This document shows, one piece after another, positions 32,389-43,379 of a DNA stretch of 64,000 bases. The notes under the pieces are model-generated. The model saw only the letters and a program-made list of their open reading frames with translations, was not told where the DNA came from and ran no database searches. The stretch spans positions 620,001-684,000 of the forward strand of contig RSEE01000009.1 in NCBI GenBank assembly GCA_003971905.1, read 5' to 3'. A program made the position numbers and the translations under genes. Every line of letters begins with the position of its first letter. Position 1 is the first letter of the stretch. Source of the DNA: Moniliella sp. 'wahieum'. Taxonomy: Eukaryota; Basidiomycota; Moniliellomycetes; Moniliellales; Moniliellaceae.

Positions 32389-34428
32389 ATTTCTTTTTTG
32401 CAGGTAGTTCGCCTAGCATTCCCCTCTCTATCAGGTACGCACTCGTCCTGGCAAGAGAGGATGACGCTGATGTCAGTGACATGGCATGTTTTGCCCCGAT
32501 AAATCGACCTAATCGATATCCATCAAGTACTGAGACTCTGAGTACCTGAGTACTAAATTCGAGTATCGAGACGGACGCCATGTGCCTACAGTATCTTTGT
32601 GGATAGCACAGGATAGCACCCATGTGGAAATGTGATGGGTTCTCTGACCAAGCAGGATTTTACACATCAACGTTTTACGTTTCACGCCGAATCCAATCGC
32701 TGATGCATGATGATCGATGATACTAGGAATCTCAGATCGGTGGCTCTAGTTGGGTTTTGCGACGTGGTACATCAGTTCGAACCGCTGGTATTATTAGTAC
32801 TTCGCAACGACCGGGTACACGCTGTACTCACTCGGCCCGATTGTGAAGTGCTGATGTGATTGGTGTGATGCGGAGCTGGGGTGCTATCGGGCAGGGGGCA
32901 TGTGCTCAGTATGCCAAAGAAAACGGATTGTGGGGCCTCTCCAAGATCCAAGATGACAATGAGATGGATGTCATCTATGTGTAGTGTTGAACTCGAGTAC
33001 TCAACGGTCCGTGAGAGTGGTTGAGTACGTTGAGTACTGAGTGTAGTGACTACCAGATAACCGGAGCCTGTGGGGTAGGGGTGGGGAGCGAAGAGAGGAA
33101 GGCGGGGACGTAGGATGAGAGAGCAAAGCGGGGCGCGAGGCTCTGGGTGGCGGCGGGGATGCTGTGGGGCGAGCGACCTAGCTGCGTTAATTAGCAAGCG
33201 TTGCTATGAGTATTGAATATGAATGGACAACAAAATATTCAACGCGCACGTATCCACGAACCACACACAGCCGACCACAGGTGGAGTTGAACGCTGAAGT
33301 TCAGCGCTAGCTGGTCACTTTGAGATCTGATCGATGATCGATCTAATCGAAGAACCCTGATCGAATGATCGATGATCGATGATCGTCGATCGCACCAGCT
33401 GCACGTTGAGTACGTTGAACGGAAACGCTAAACTCCACCGAGGAGGGGGGGGTGCGGGGTGGAAGAGGAACCAGGCACTGGCTGGCTCAGCGCTCAATGC
33501 TCAATCCTCCTGGCCAAGCCCAGGCAGCAGGCGCGTGGGTGGCATGTTTGCGCTGCTCGTCTAGAAGGGGAGCGTTCTAGCCGCCGCTCACGGAAAAAGA
33601 GATGGCTGGGTGGATGGCCGCTTTGCTATCGCAGATAGCCGGCAGTCACGCTTCACGTGCGCTGCCCGCCCCGCTTGTCCCGTGTCCCGCGTCAGCGTCA
33701 GCGTCGCTATCGCTAGTGAAGTTAGTGAAGCGCGTGAAGTGACTAGCCAATTGGCGGCTGGGGGCTTCCAGTGCGTCTGTCAGTGCTTCTGATTTTTTTT
33801 GCGCCGCCAGAAAACCGTGGCGGCGGCATTGAATATTCAGTTTCAGTACTCGGTGGGTATTCACTCAGGCAGCGCACACAGGCACAGGCGCAGTGTCCAT
33901 GCGCCGCTGAGGCCAGCTCGGGGGGCGCACAGGGGCAGTCACGCCCGCGTGCGCTGCCCCGCCTGTCGGCCGCCTTTCACCCAATCCAAACGGCCCGACC
34001 CGCCCGGGTAGGCCAGTACTCAGTAGGCCGCCGCCACCCAACCCCACCCGCTGCCCCCGTGCCCTGCGCCGCACCCGAGTAGATGCGTGATGGGACAGGC
34101 GCGGGGGCGCACTGCGCCCGGTGGGCGAAGGGTGAGGCAATGAGGCTTTCAGAACACCGGGCAGGCGCTTCTCCCGCTCTGCGTTCTGGGCGCGGCGCTG
34201 CCCAGCCAGCACAGGAGCACTCGCTCGAGTGTCTCGCCCACCCCGGCTGGCGCCGTGCGGGGCGCCGACAGCACACACCTCACAGCCAGCCCCCCTTCTT
34301 CGCCCGCCGCGTCCAGGCCATCCTGGCCTGAGATCCTGAGATCCAGTGGCCCCGCCCGTCCCTTTATACCCCCGCCTTCCCGCCAAGGCCCCACCCCGCG
34401 CCCCTCCTCCCCTCCCTCCCTCCCTCCC
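32389..34428. other. 2-kb repeat-rich intergenic region
   Basis: No gene is supported. The left 1.2 kb is AT-richer than the genes and carries many copies of the palindrome-like GAGTACT/AGTACTC (32525-32560, 32995-33045, 33405). A cluster of GATCGATGATCGAT (33325-33395) and a GAATATTCA near 33230 also occur. The right part (33870-34428) is GC-rich promoter DNA of the desaturase. Confidence 0.6.
34363..34370 (+). promoter_or_regulatory. TATA-like box of the desaturase
   Basis: TTTATACC lies 66 bases upstream of the start codon, followed by a C/T tract (34395-34428). This spacing resembles that of the cytochrome c gene. Confidence 0.45.
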
Positions 34429-35923
34429 ATGGCCTCCCTCCACGTGACAAGTGCGACGCAGCGCAAGGCTCCCGCCGCCGCCGCCGCGCCGCTGCCACCA
34501 CCGCAGAGAAGCCCGCGGCCAAGCCCACCACCTTCTCCCGCAAGCACGCTCAGCACTACGACCCGCCCCCCAGCTGCCCCAGGTGCCTATCCCCGACTTT
34601 TCCGTCAAGGACCTGCTCACCGCCATCCCCAAGCACTGCTATGAGCGCAGCGCGCTCCACTCCAGCCTCTATGTGCTGCAAGACATCGTTCATGTCGGCC
34701 GCCTTCTACGCCGCCACCTACATTGACCCCTTGGTCGCCTCGCTCGACTTGACCCACTCGCCCATCCCGGCCAGCTGGCTCTCGCCCTCCACCCAAGCAC
34801 GCCTTCTCACCTGGGCCCTGTTTGGGCTGTACCAAGTGTTCCAGGGTCTAGTGTTTACCGGGATCTGGGTCAACGCCCACGAATGCGGCCACCAAGCCTT
34901 TAGCACTTCCAAAACCATCAACAACTCGGTCGGCTTGTCTTGCACACTTTCCTCCTGGTTCCTTACCATGCCTGGCGCATCTCCCACGCGCGCCACCATG
35001 CTGCCACGGGCCACATGACGCGCGACGAGGTCTTTGTCCCCCGTACGCGGGAACATCGTGTGTTTCCTCCCGCTCCGCCCTGCGTTGCCCGCCGACACGG
35101 ATGCGAGGGAGGTGGATGAGTTTTGAAAACGCCTGTCGACAGCGCGGCCGCGACCGAGGCAGTGGTACCAAACTACGACGAGAGCACGTTGACCTGGGGC
35201 CAGTGGATCAACGGGACGTTGGAGGATGCGCCGATTTATGCACTGGTGATGCTCGTGGCACAACAACTGTTTGGCTGGCAACTGTACCTGATCAAGAACG
35301 CTTCTGGCCAGCCACTACCCAAGGGCACCAACCATTTCAGCCCCAACAGCGTCATCTTTGATGCGCGTCACAAGTGGCAGATCATTGCGTCGGACATTGG
35401 GATTGCCGTGATGATTGGTGCGCTGGTCGCAGCCTCGTGGATTGCGCCCCATGGGTTCTGGGACGTGGCGCGGTACTACTTGATCCGTATGCATGGTGCA
35501 ACCATTGGTTGGTGATGATCACCTACCTCCAGCACACCGACTCCCAACTGCCTCACTACCACGCGGAGGAATGGACGTTCCCCCGGGGTGCGCTGTCGAC
35601 TGTCGACCGCGAGTGGCTCTGGCCCATCGGCCCGCTCTTCTTCCACGGCATTGCTGAGACGCATGTTGCGCACACGTCCACTCCAAGATCCCGCACTACC
35701 ATGCGTGGGAGGCAACCGAGGCACTCAAGCAAAAGCTCGGCCCCTACTATGTCCACTCGGACCAGAACGTCTTCCGATCTCTCTGGACCAACTTTACCAC
35801 CTGCCGCTTTGTCGACCTGGCAGACCCCTTGCGTTTTACCGCAACTCGTGGGGGGTGCCCACGGCGACACCAGTCAAGAAGACCAGCGAGGAGACATCCG
35901 ACTCGGGTGTCACCCTGGACTAG
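34429..35923 (+). CDS. FAD2: Delta-12 (omega-6) fatty acid desaturase
   Basis: An ER membrane enzyme that introduces the second double bond into oleate, using a di-iron centre held by three His boxes. Box 1 is HECGH (34878-34892), box 2 HARHH (34985-34999) and box 3 [16 protein letters not shown] (near 35661-35700). The N-terminal family segment [15 protein letters not shown] and [17 protein letters not shown] are plain. Hydrophobic segments flank the boxes, e.g. [18 protein letters not shown]-like at 35390. The C-terminus [15 protein letters not shown] ends at 35923. Missing single bases are inferred at 34566 (C6 for C7), 34937 (G for GG), 35485 (CC for CCC) and 35673 (C for CC, inside His box 3). 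Other shifts occur near 34485 and 34692. The 35045-35130 stretch is less clear. Confidence 0.92.
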
Positions 35924-36369
35924 ACGGGGACGGGACCAGACGGGACGGGAGTGGAGTGGAGCGGATTGGATTGGATTGCACCTAGGAGACGTTTGTGAGA
36001 AGGCTGGCCGCCACCAGCAGGGCGATTGGGATAGCATGCAGCAGAGGACGATAGGGTTGCCCTATGTAGCTTGGATCTTCCAAACCGGCGGAAGAACTGC
36101 ATCCGGGTCAGCTTTAAAATTTAAACTAACCTAGGAGGTGGCTGCTGTGACATGTGGCATGGACCCCACCGCGGCAGTGCTCTCCGACTAGTGACTGCGG
36201 CTGATTCAAACAGACGGTGGACAATGCTAAAAAAGCTCTCAGTGTAGTCTCATTTACAGCCTACCATCATTTGTGAGGACTGAGTACTCAGTACTCAGTC
36301 ATGGCAAATAATGATCGCCATTGCCATTACCATGGTTTTGATGGTCTTTAGATTGTCTTGTGCATGACC
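35924..36369. other. intergenic, 3' of the desaturase
   Basis: AT-richer than the genes. Two GAGTACTCAGTACTC palindromes occur near 36280-36300. No gene is seen. Confidence 0.45.
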
Positions 36370-37335
36370 TCAATCGGCCATTCCTCTGCGTCCTCCGGCA
36401 GCCACGTCCGGCAGCCCATCTGTCCTCTGTCCTCTGTTGCGGTTGCTCTTCAACTTTGCCCAGTCCTGCCGTCCCCACACGCCGCCGCGCTCTGGTTCGT
36501 TTAATGCGACGAAAGGGTAGGACCTCCTCGGTCTATGGGCAGGTGAGACCTGCCTCGTTCCACCGCTAGATCCGCCAGATGCAGATGCCCCACAACAGGA
36601 AAGGGTGCGTCTGTACTCTCTGTTATACTGATAATCCCATGGTCCATCGTATAATGTCCCTACACCCTTTTTCCCCTCTCCCCGCTGCCTACCGTTTCCC
36701 TCCGTTATACGTGGGCTTTTTGCCCTTGGCTCGCACACTTCTCTCGTCTTTCCCATAGATCCTTCCTGCGTTTGAAAGAGTAAGGGACGGCTCAGGCGGC
36801 AGAGCGCGTACTGATTCCCAAGGCAGGGGAAGCTGAAAAGACGGCCCAAAAAGCAAAATATTAAAAGGTGAAGAGAGGCAAAGGAGGAAGGAGGGGAGGG
36901 GGGCAACGTTATGTGGTCTTTGTTGGTGGCGATGACAATCGTGTCTTCGGCCCGGGACCCCTCCTCTTCTCCACTGTTATCCGTCACGTTGCTCTCTGAC
37001 AGAAAGAGATAGCCGTGGCGGGAGGGCACGGAGGTCAAGGAAGAGTCGTTGGCGTCATAAAAGTCGTTCATCTCGGGGGCGGCCGCGTTGGGCGCAATGG
37101 CGAGCGTGCGGCGATTGAACATGGGGTAGAGGGGGAAGGGGGGACCGAGAGAGATGTTCAACGAAAATGAGATGGGTGGTTGGGCAGAAAGCCGGAAGGC
37201 TGGTGGGGTCCAACCTGACAGGAGATGGAGATGGGGAAAATGATGGGAATCAAATGTCAAATCAGAGGGTCCAGCCAACGTGGTGACTGTGTAAACAGAT
37301 GAATCTGATCCGGCACTCTCCATTTCTCTCTCCAT
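36370..37335 (-). CDS. uncertain hypothetical protein (321-codon open frame)
   Basis: One uninterrupted frame, but only its first third looks like protein: MFNRRTLAIAPNAAAPEM (ATG at 37122), FYDANDSSLTSVPSRHGYLF and TIVIATNKDHI. The part before 37122 could be 5' leader, and the part after about 36900 has drifting composition. The real gene may be shorter or spliced. No family is recognised. Confidence 0.3.
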   Translation of the reverse strand: MEREMESAGSDSSVYTVTTLAGPSDLTFDSHHFPHLHLLSGWTPPAFRLSAQPPISFSLNISLGPPFPLYPMFNRRTLAIAPNAAAPEMNDFYDANDSSLTSVPSRHGYLFLSESNVTDNSGEEEGSRAEDTIVIATNKDHITLPPSPPSSFASLHLLIFCFLGRLFSFPCLGNQYALCRLSRPLLFQTQEGSMGKTREVCEPRAKSPRITEGNGRQRGEGKKGVGTLYDGPWDYQYNREYRRTLSCCGASASGGSSGGTRQVSPAHRPRRSYPFVALNEPERGGVWGRQDWAKLKSNRNRGQRTDGLPDVAAGGRRGMAD

Positions 37336-38500
37336 TTCTCGATTTCTCCTCGGGTTCCTTATGCTCCCCCCTTGTCCTTGCTTCCTTTTTGTCGTGTATT
37401 TTCGTCCTCACGGCGTCCCAATGATGACGGGCATCTGCTTTGTTATGTTATACCCTCCTTTCCCACACTGGAAGAGACGGGATTCTGATGTAGACGGCAA
37501 GTGCTCCGTTTCGCCATCATTGTACTGTCGACACCGAATAGTGCGCGTTTTACCATGCGGAGAGAGCAGGACCGAGGGAGCCATTGATTCGTCGATTCAA
37601 CATACCAACGCATCTATATGCCTGCCGTGTGTCTCCGTGTGTACTCTCTGCACCTCGTTCTTCTTCATCCTATGCAGTGCCCACTCTCTTTTCCGCCCTA
37701 TTATGTTGACCGTTGAGGTCCGTTCCACAAATAAGTGCCATCGCTCCATCCAACAGTGTACACGAAGGCGGTGAACTCTAGCCTCATTCCCATCCACTTT
37801 CCCACGATAGTAGAGAGACGAACAGTCATGTGGGGAATGTAGATGGACTAGAGGCGAATGACGGTCGACTTAATCGTTGCATCGCGGATGGTCCATGTTA
37901 TTAGGAAACGTGAGATGGAGGAAAGGGAAGTAGTTGAATTAATTGCATAGTATGTCTATGGACAGACTGGAGGTATATATACACCTCATACACCTTACAA
38001 GGAAGGGTGCCCAGTCCAGAGCAGGTGGACACAGATCGCCGAACTGATAGGAATCACGCCATAGTACTCAGACGGACTTAGTGGGACAAAGGCCCTCTAT
38101 AGCACGGCGTTAGTCTGACAGTCTAGGGATTGATCCGGTAGGGGACTGTAACTGTTAGGCCTCTAGTAGTGCTCTACTATATGTGCAAGGGGGCACAAAA
38201 CAAAAGGTCAACAGTCATAGGACGAAAGGCTTAATTCTTTGGGTGCCATGCTTGTGTGCGCAGGACCAGGGTGGGACAGAGCTATCAAAAACGGACAAGA
38301 GAAAGGAAACAGGGGAGAAGAGGGGGTGAGACGACCCTACAAGTGCGGAGGCGGATGTCAAAACAGAATTTCAGGGTGACCACAAGCTCATGCGCGTTCG
38401 CCGAGGGCGTACTTGTCGCAGAGTCTGAATGGCCTCAAAGGTAGGCTGAGAAAGCGCGAAGCGCAGGATCGGAGACTTGCTCTTCCTGTCTTGTGCCAGG
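37336..38500. other. intergenic, nothing recognised
   Basis: A low-GC stretch with a TATATATA near 37973 and an AGTACTCA near 38063. Short open frames here (for example 137 codons on the plus strand at 37361) have no protein-like composition. Confidence 0.45.
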
Positions 38501-40563
38501 TTACAGCTTGGCCACATCGGTGGTCGAGGAACGACGTGTAGTGACCGTGGACGAAGAGGCAGAGACGTCACCCGTGCCCGTCTCCGTCGCCGCCACTGCT
38601 TCCGTCGCTGGTCCCGACACATTGTCCGACCAGATCGTGATAAATTTCTCAGCACAGCTCAGGCGGAGAAACTGGGGACTGCCAAATGGGCTTGGGTGGC
38701 AAATGCATCCCGCTCCGTGCGCACATGCCATGCAGTGCCAGGCAGCCTCTCAGCCCCGGCCACGCTTGGGTCAGCCACGTCTCAAAGACGTCACATTGCT
38801 CGCATGCGAAGTGAGTGCTTCGACGACCAGCCGCCCAACGCCGCTTGCACAGGGACAGACAGCGTTCCTTCGTGCACAGCCACCTTGATAGTCTCAGTTT
38901 GCGCAGAGACAGGTGCCGCCTCCTGTTTAGTCGACACTGTCGATGTCGTGGTGTCCGTGGTTGCAACGGAGGTCGAGGCGGCAAGTTGGGCTTGGCGCGT
39001 ATCTGCCTCCTCCACCTTGCGGTCCGTCTCCTTTTTCATGTGCTTGTACATTTCCATTCCACAACGCCGGCAAGCGCAGCGCCGCCCAAGCCAGCAGCGA
39101 CTTGAGCTTGTGGTGGTGGTGCTCGTCACCAGCATTGCACCATAGCCAGTGGAGACTGTACTGTAGCCCGTGGTGGCGCCATTTATCTGGGTGCGCCAGA
39201 GCGTGATAAACTTGTCGTCCAGCCGGAGCGTCAATAGGTCGCCCCCGTTCGTCGCGGGCAGGTAAAACGAATCCGTCGCGACATGGCCGCCAGCCGGCGC
39301 CAAACTGCGTGGTAATACGGTCGGTCAAAAGCGCCGTCAGATGAGACTCTTACCCGTCTGGGTTGCCTCATTGACCGCGGCCAGCAGCACAAGGTCAATG
39401 AGCGCGCCTTGCACTGGGCCCTGCAGCGAGAGGGAGATGGTGTTCAGAATCACGCGGGAACGCAAACGCTTCGAGGGACGACCCAAAGGCCATGGTCGAA
39501 CCCAGCGGCCAGGGCCGAGGGTGAACTGGGAAGATTGCATGGTGTTCTGACCCTCGTTCCAGACGGTAAAGCTGCGTGCCACCCGAGCGAAATACCATAG
39601 CCGACGGCACTTGATAAAAGCGCTCCGTCGTTTCTTGCACTTGCCATCCCGGACCGAGATGCTTGCACAGGTGGAAGACCAAGTGTTGGTTCAGCGCCTG
39701 GCCCGCGCCACGGGCAAAGAGAGTGCCAAGCGGAGCACATGCTCCACCCGCTCGCGCACTGCCTGGCCCACTTCACCTGATCGATAGCAACTTCCACCCC
39801 GCCGACCATAGCGTCGGCCGTCTGGTCAAGTGCATTCGCATTCTTCCATGCTGTGATCCAACGGGACCCACATCTGTTTTGGAACAAAGAAAATGTGAAG
39901 GTATCGTATTCGCGTTCCACGACGGTCCACGACGGACAATAAAGAAAAGGAGAGGAAAAAAAAAAACACACATACTCAAGTTCAACAGCGAGTTGGGACG
40001 GTCCGTGACCGTAAACGCAAAGGCTGGTCCGATAATGCACGACCACCGACCCCCCAGGCGGCTCTCCAGCCCGCGGACAATTTGCCGGGTCAAGGCTTGC
40101 TGGTCCCGTACGCCTCTGGCCGTTCGAGGCTGGTGCGGAGCACGGCCAAGGCCTGTTCGCGCGTCTCGCCACTGATGCTTGTCGGCGCACTAATGCCCAG
40201 CGGTGCCGAGAAGGGAGTGGGTTGGGCGAGACCGAGCGGGGCGTGGGCGGCAGCAGGAGAGAAGCTTGGTACGCATCTTGCACCTGGCCGCCGGCGAGCC
40301 AGGCGTTGGGCGGGTAGGCGCCCAGGGGAGGCGGGGCCGGCGAGAAGCGGTGAGGGCAGACCAAGGCCGAGGCCCAAGCCGAGCCGGCGACGCTGGGTGG
40401 CCGTGTCGAGAGGGCTGATGGGCAGGGAGGCGAGCGATAGAGCGGGGCGCCCAGGGGCAGGAAGGTAGAGGCTATTGGCGGCGTAGCCCGAGGTGGCCGA
40501 CAGCGCTGGGTTGGTGGCGCTGACGACGTCGGAGAAGACAGGGTAGGGGGTCGCGGTGGGCAT
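38501..40563 (-). CDS. protein with four dynein-light-chain-like modules
   Basis: The ATG at 40563 opens a Pro/Gly/Leu-rich N-terminus. Then four modules follow the order of the dynein light chain fold (helix, helix, TWH-like strand, F/Y-rich strands). Module 1 has REQALAVLRTSLER, LTRQIVRGLESRLGGRWSCI and FAFTVTDRPNSLLNL (40190-39965). Module 2 has VRERVEHVLRLALF, LGPGWQVQ and SFTVWNEGQ (39790-39530). Module 3 has GALIDLVLLAAVNEA, FGAGWRP and LTLRLDDKFITLWRTQ (39400-39160). Module 4 has TAWHVRTERDAF and LRLSCAEKFITIWSDN (about 38790-38630). A long insert (39140-38900) with a coiled-coil-like KKETDRKVEEADTRQAQLA lies before module 4. One intron is likely at about 39871-39973 (GTATGT...ACAG). 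Several one-base shifts occur. The family assignment rests on pattern similarity only. Confidence 0.5.
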
Positions 40564-40791
40564 GCTGGGAGGGGGTGAGGGGGTGAGGGGAGAGGGAAAG
40601 GGGGAGGGGGCAGGAGGGGATCTTTATTAATGGACGGATGGCCTGTGCTCAGGTGGCTGCTATGCGAAATTAAGCTAAGGGGGGGTCTATTAGCCGGCGG
40701 AGGGAGGCAGCGCAGGCGGCACAGGGGCAGTGTGGGGCGGCGGCGGGGGTGTGTGGGAGATGCAATTTCCGACGCTTCTATTTCACTGTAC

Positions 40792-41112
40792 TTAGTACTT
40801 GGGTGGGGCCCAGGCGGCGGGATAGGAGGAGGAGGGCGCGTAGGCGAGTAGCTGTTGGGAGAGAAAGCCGTACGAGTAGAAGGGCTGTTGCTGCTGCTGC
40901 TGCTGTTGCGGCTGCTGTTGCGGCCGCTGCGGCTGTTGCTGCTGTTGCTGCTGCTGTTGCGGCGGCTGTTTGCGCCGGCGACGTCTGCGTCTGCCCTGCG
41001 GTTGCGACGTCGCTCCAGATGGGCATAGTCCAGCGGCCCAGCCCCGCGCCATAGTACTTGCCATAGTCGGCTCCACCGTTTGCTGCTGCTGGTGGTACGG
41101 TGTTGCGGTTGG

Positions 41113-41144
<32 letters not shown>

Positions 41145-43379
41145 ATGCTGCTGGGCCTGTTACCAGTGCCTCGTAGCTGTACCCGCCGTACCCGGCCCAG
41201 TCTGCTGCCCCGCTTGTCGCAGCACTCGATGCGCCCGCGTACGGTGACGCTGGCGCCGCCTTGGACGCCGCCGCTCCGGGCGCCTGCGCCTGGGCTTGGG
41301 CTTGGGCTGGGCCTGGCCTGAGCTTGGGCTTGGGCTTGGGCTTGGGCAGTCTGGCCATAGAGAGGGTACTGTCCGTACGCCTGCGGCTGGCCATAGTGTT
41401 GGAACTGGTGGCCGGGCATGTAGTACGGCGAGTAGTAGTACGGCATCATCCCAGCATACGGCTGGCCGGTCGGCGCCTGCGGCCCGCACTCGCTGGGCCT
41501 GTCTGGCTGGCACCTGCGCCCCTGCTGCTTCCGCAGCTGTGGCCGGCGACTGTGCCGGGGCCGAAGCCTGGGCCGGAGCCAAAGGCGGGCCTGCTTGGGC
41601 CGCCTGGTTCTCGTCGGGCCGCGCCCGGCTTGCCTCATACGAGCCGTACAAGTTGGCCAGCTGGGCATCCGGGTAGGCTGCGTACCCGGGCGCCGAAGTG
41701 CCAGGTCCAGAAACCGCAGGCGGCTGCGCAAAGCCAGCTGGAGCAGGTGCGGCAAGCCCATACGGCCCCGAGGGAGTGGGCATGGCCGTTGCTCCCGTCC
41801 CTGTCGTCGAGGCAGTAGAGTAGTTGGGGCTAAAGCTAGAGTACGCGCCTCGTAGCCTGGTGCTGGGGCCAGCGACGCCGTCGGCGCCGCAGCTGAAGCT
41901 GGGGGCTGTGAAGGGGCTGGAGCCGGAGCGGGGGCCGGGGCGGCAGGAGGGAATCGATCGGGGAGCTTCAAAGGCAAGCTTGCCGGATCCACGTTGAGCG
42001 AACCAAATTGTACCCCCAAGCTCTCCAACGACGCAGTGCCACCCGGCATAACGAGAGGAGGGCTTGCTTGGGCCGTTGCGCTACACGCGGCGAAGGTTTC
42101 GTCTGCGCCACCATCCCTTGCAGCGACGCTGCGGGCACAGCTGGCATGGGCGTGGGCTCCACGGCCACCACGGGAGGAGCGGGGGTAACAGTCTCGGATT
42201 CTGGTTCGGGCTGTGGCTCGGGCTGGGTTAAGTGGGGTTGTTCTTCGGGCTTAGATTCAACTTGGGGTGGAAGGTCGGGTAGAGAAGAAGGGTCTTGAGG
42301 ATGGGAGAGGGGTTGGGAGGGGGGTTGAGATTGGGACAGAGGCGCAGCGGCGACGTACTCGGTTCTTGGGCCGAAACAGGAGTAGGTCCAGGTCCAGCAC
42401 AGGCTTCGCTACTGGCTTCTCGACACGAGCGGCGGCCACTGAGCCCACTCCTGCCCAGCTTGGACGGCGCCGGGCGGGGGATGGGTCGGGTTGGGACGGT
42501 GTTTCAGACGGGACGCAGTGGGACCGGCGTCGGTTAGCTTAGGCCGCCCGTGGCCGGGCTCTCGGTACCGGCCACCGCAGCTGCGGTGGGGGCGTGAGGA
42601 GGACTTGACTCTGTTACCGGTGGTGGTGGCGAAGCATCTGTGGTGTTGGTTGAGACGGGGCAGGGGGTGCGGCAGAAGTGGGCAGAGAGGTTCTTTGCGG
42701 GATGGGCAGCAGCCACTTGCTTTGCACGCGAATTCTTGATCCTGTCCGCCCAGCTGGGCGCAGAAGGTGCCGGTGCAGGCGCGGGTTGCGCGGTAGAGGG
42801 TGGAGCATGTGGTCGCGGTAGCGACAGCGGGCCTGGCAGATGTGTGGGCGGACTTGCCCTGGGCGCCTGAACCGGCACTGGACGCAGCTGGGGGCGGCGG
42901 TGCGCGACGAGCGGGCGGCTGCGCGGGCGCCGCCAGTGGCTGCAGTCCCACGAGAGGTGTGGTGGGACGGCGCCGAGGCGGAGGTCGAGGTCGCCTCTCT
43001 CCGCGGCTCTTTCCTGTGCGACTTGACCGAAGCAAACTGGGTGGCAAAACCATCGCCAATCAGGCCGACAGCCTGCTCGACATGGCCGCCAGCATCGCCG
43101 AGCACAAGCAGCAGGTCTTCATCCGTCCAGTCGGGGAAGACGGCGCGCAACTGGGCGGAATTCAGCAGGTAGCGTGCGCGGATTGCACGCGCGGCCGCGC
43201 TCTCGTCGGCGGCGGGGGGCGGGCGGATGGGCCGGCGGAGCCTCCGCCGCGGGTGCCGCGGGTGCGGCGGGCACGACCGCCGGGGTGCGTGTGTCGGCGG
43301 GGGATGATGGAGGCGGGGTGGCCGGTGTGGGTGTGGCGGAGGAGGCGGGTGTGGGTGTGGGCGCAGGTGGAGCAGACAT
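40792..43379 (-). CDS. DEF1: Def1-like RNA polymerase II degradation factor
   Basis: Def1 promotes ubiquitination and removal of stalled RNA polymerase II; its CUE domain binds ubiquitin or ubiquitin-like modules. After a Pro/Ala-rich start (ATG 43379) a CUE-type domain is plain: SAQLRAVFPDWTDEDLLLVL and GGHVEQAVGLIGDGFATQF (43190-43030), then VKSHRKEPRRE. A conserved SWADRIKNSRAKQ segment follows (near 42745). The rest is a Gln-, Ala-, Tyr- and Pro-rich prion-like region with QAYGQYPLYGQTAQAQAQ (near 41360), a poly-Gln region and the C-terminus YPAAWAPPKY. This CUE plus Q-rich layout is that of fungal Def1. Frame changes occur in the low-complexity parts, so the middle is approximate. Confidence 0.75.
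40884..40969 (-). repeat. poly-glutamine microsatellite in DEF1
   Basis: CTG/TTG triplets on the plus strand (CAG/CAA on the coding strand) encode about 20 Gln with Pro interruptions. A second GCT/CTG run lies at about 41117-41150. Both are slippage-prone and may hide frame errors. Confidence 0.85.

Noticed and set aside
37361-37774. 137-codon plus-strand frame
   Set aside because: Cys/Phe/Ser-rich composition without motif or homologous look, in a low-GC spacer; nothing supports expression.
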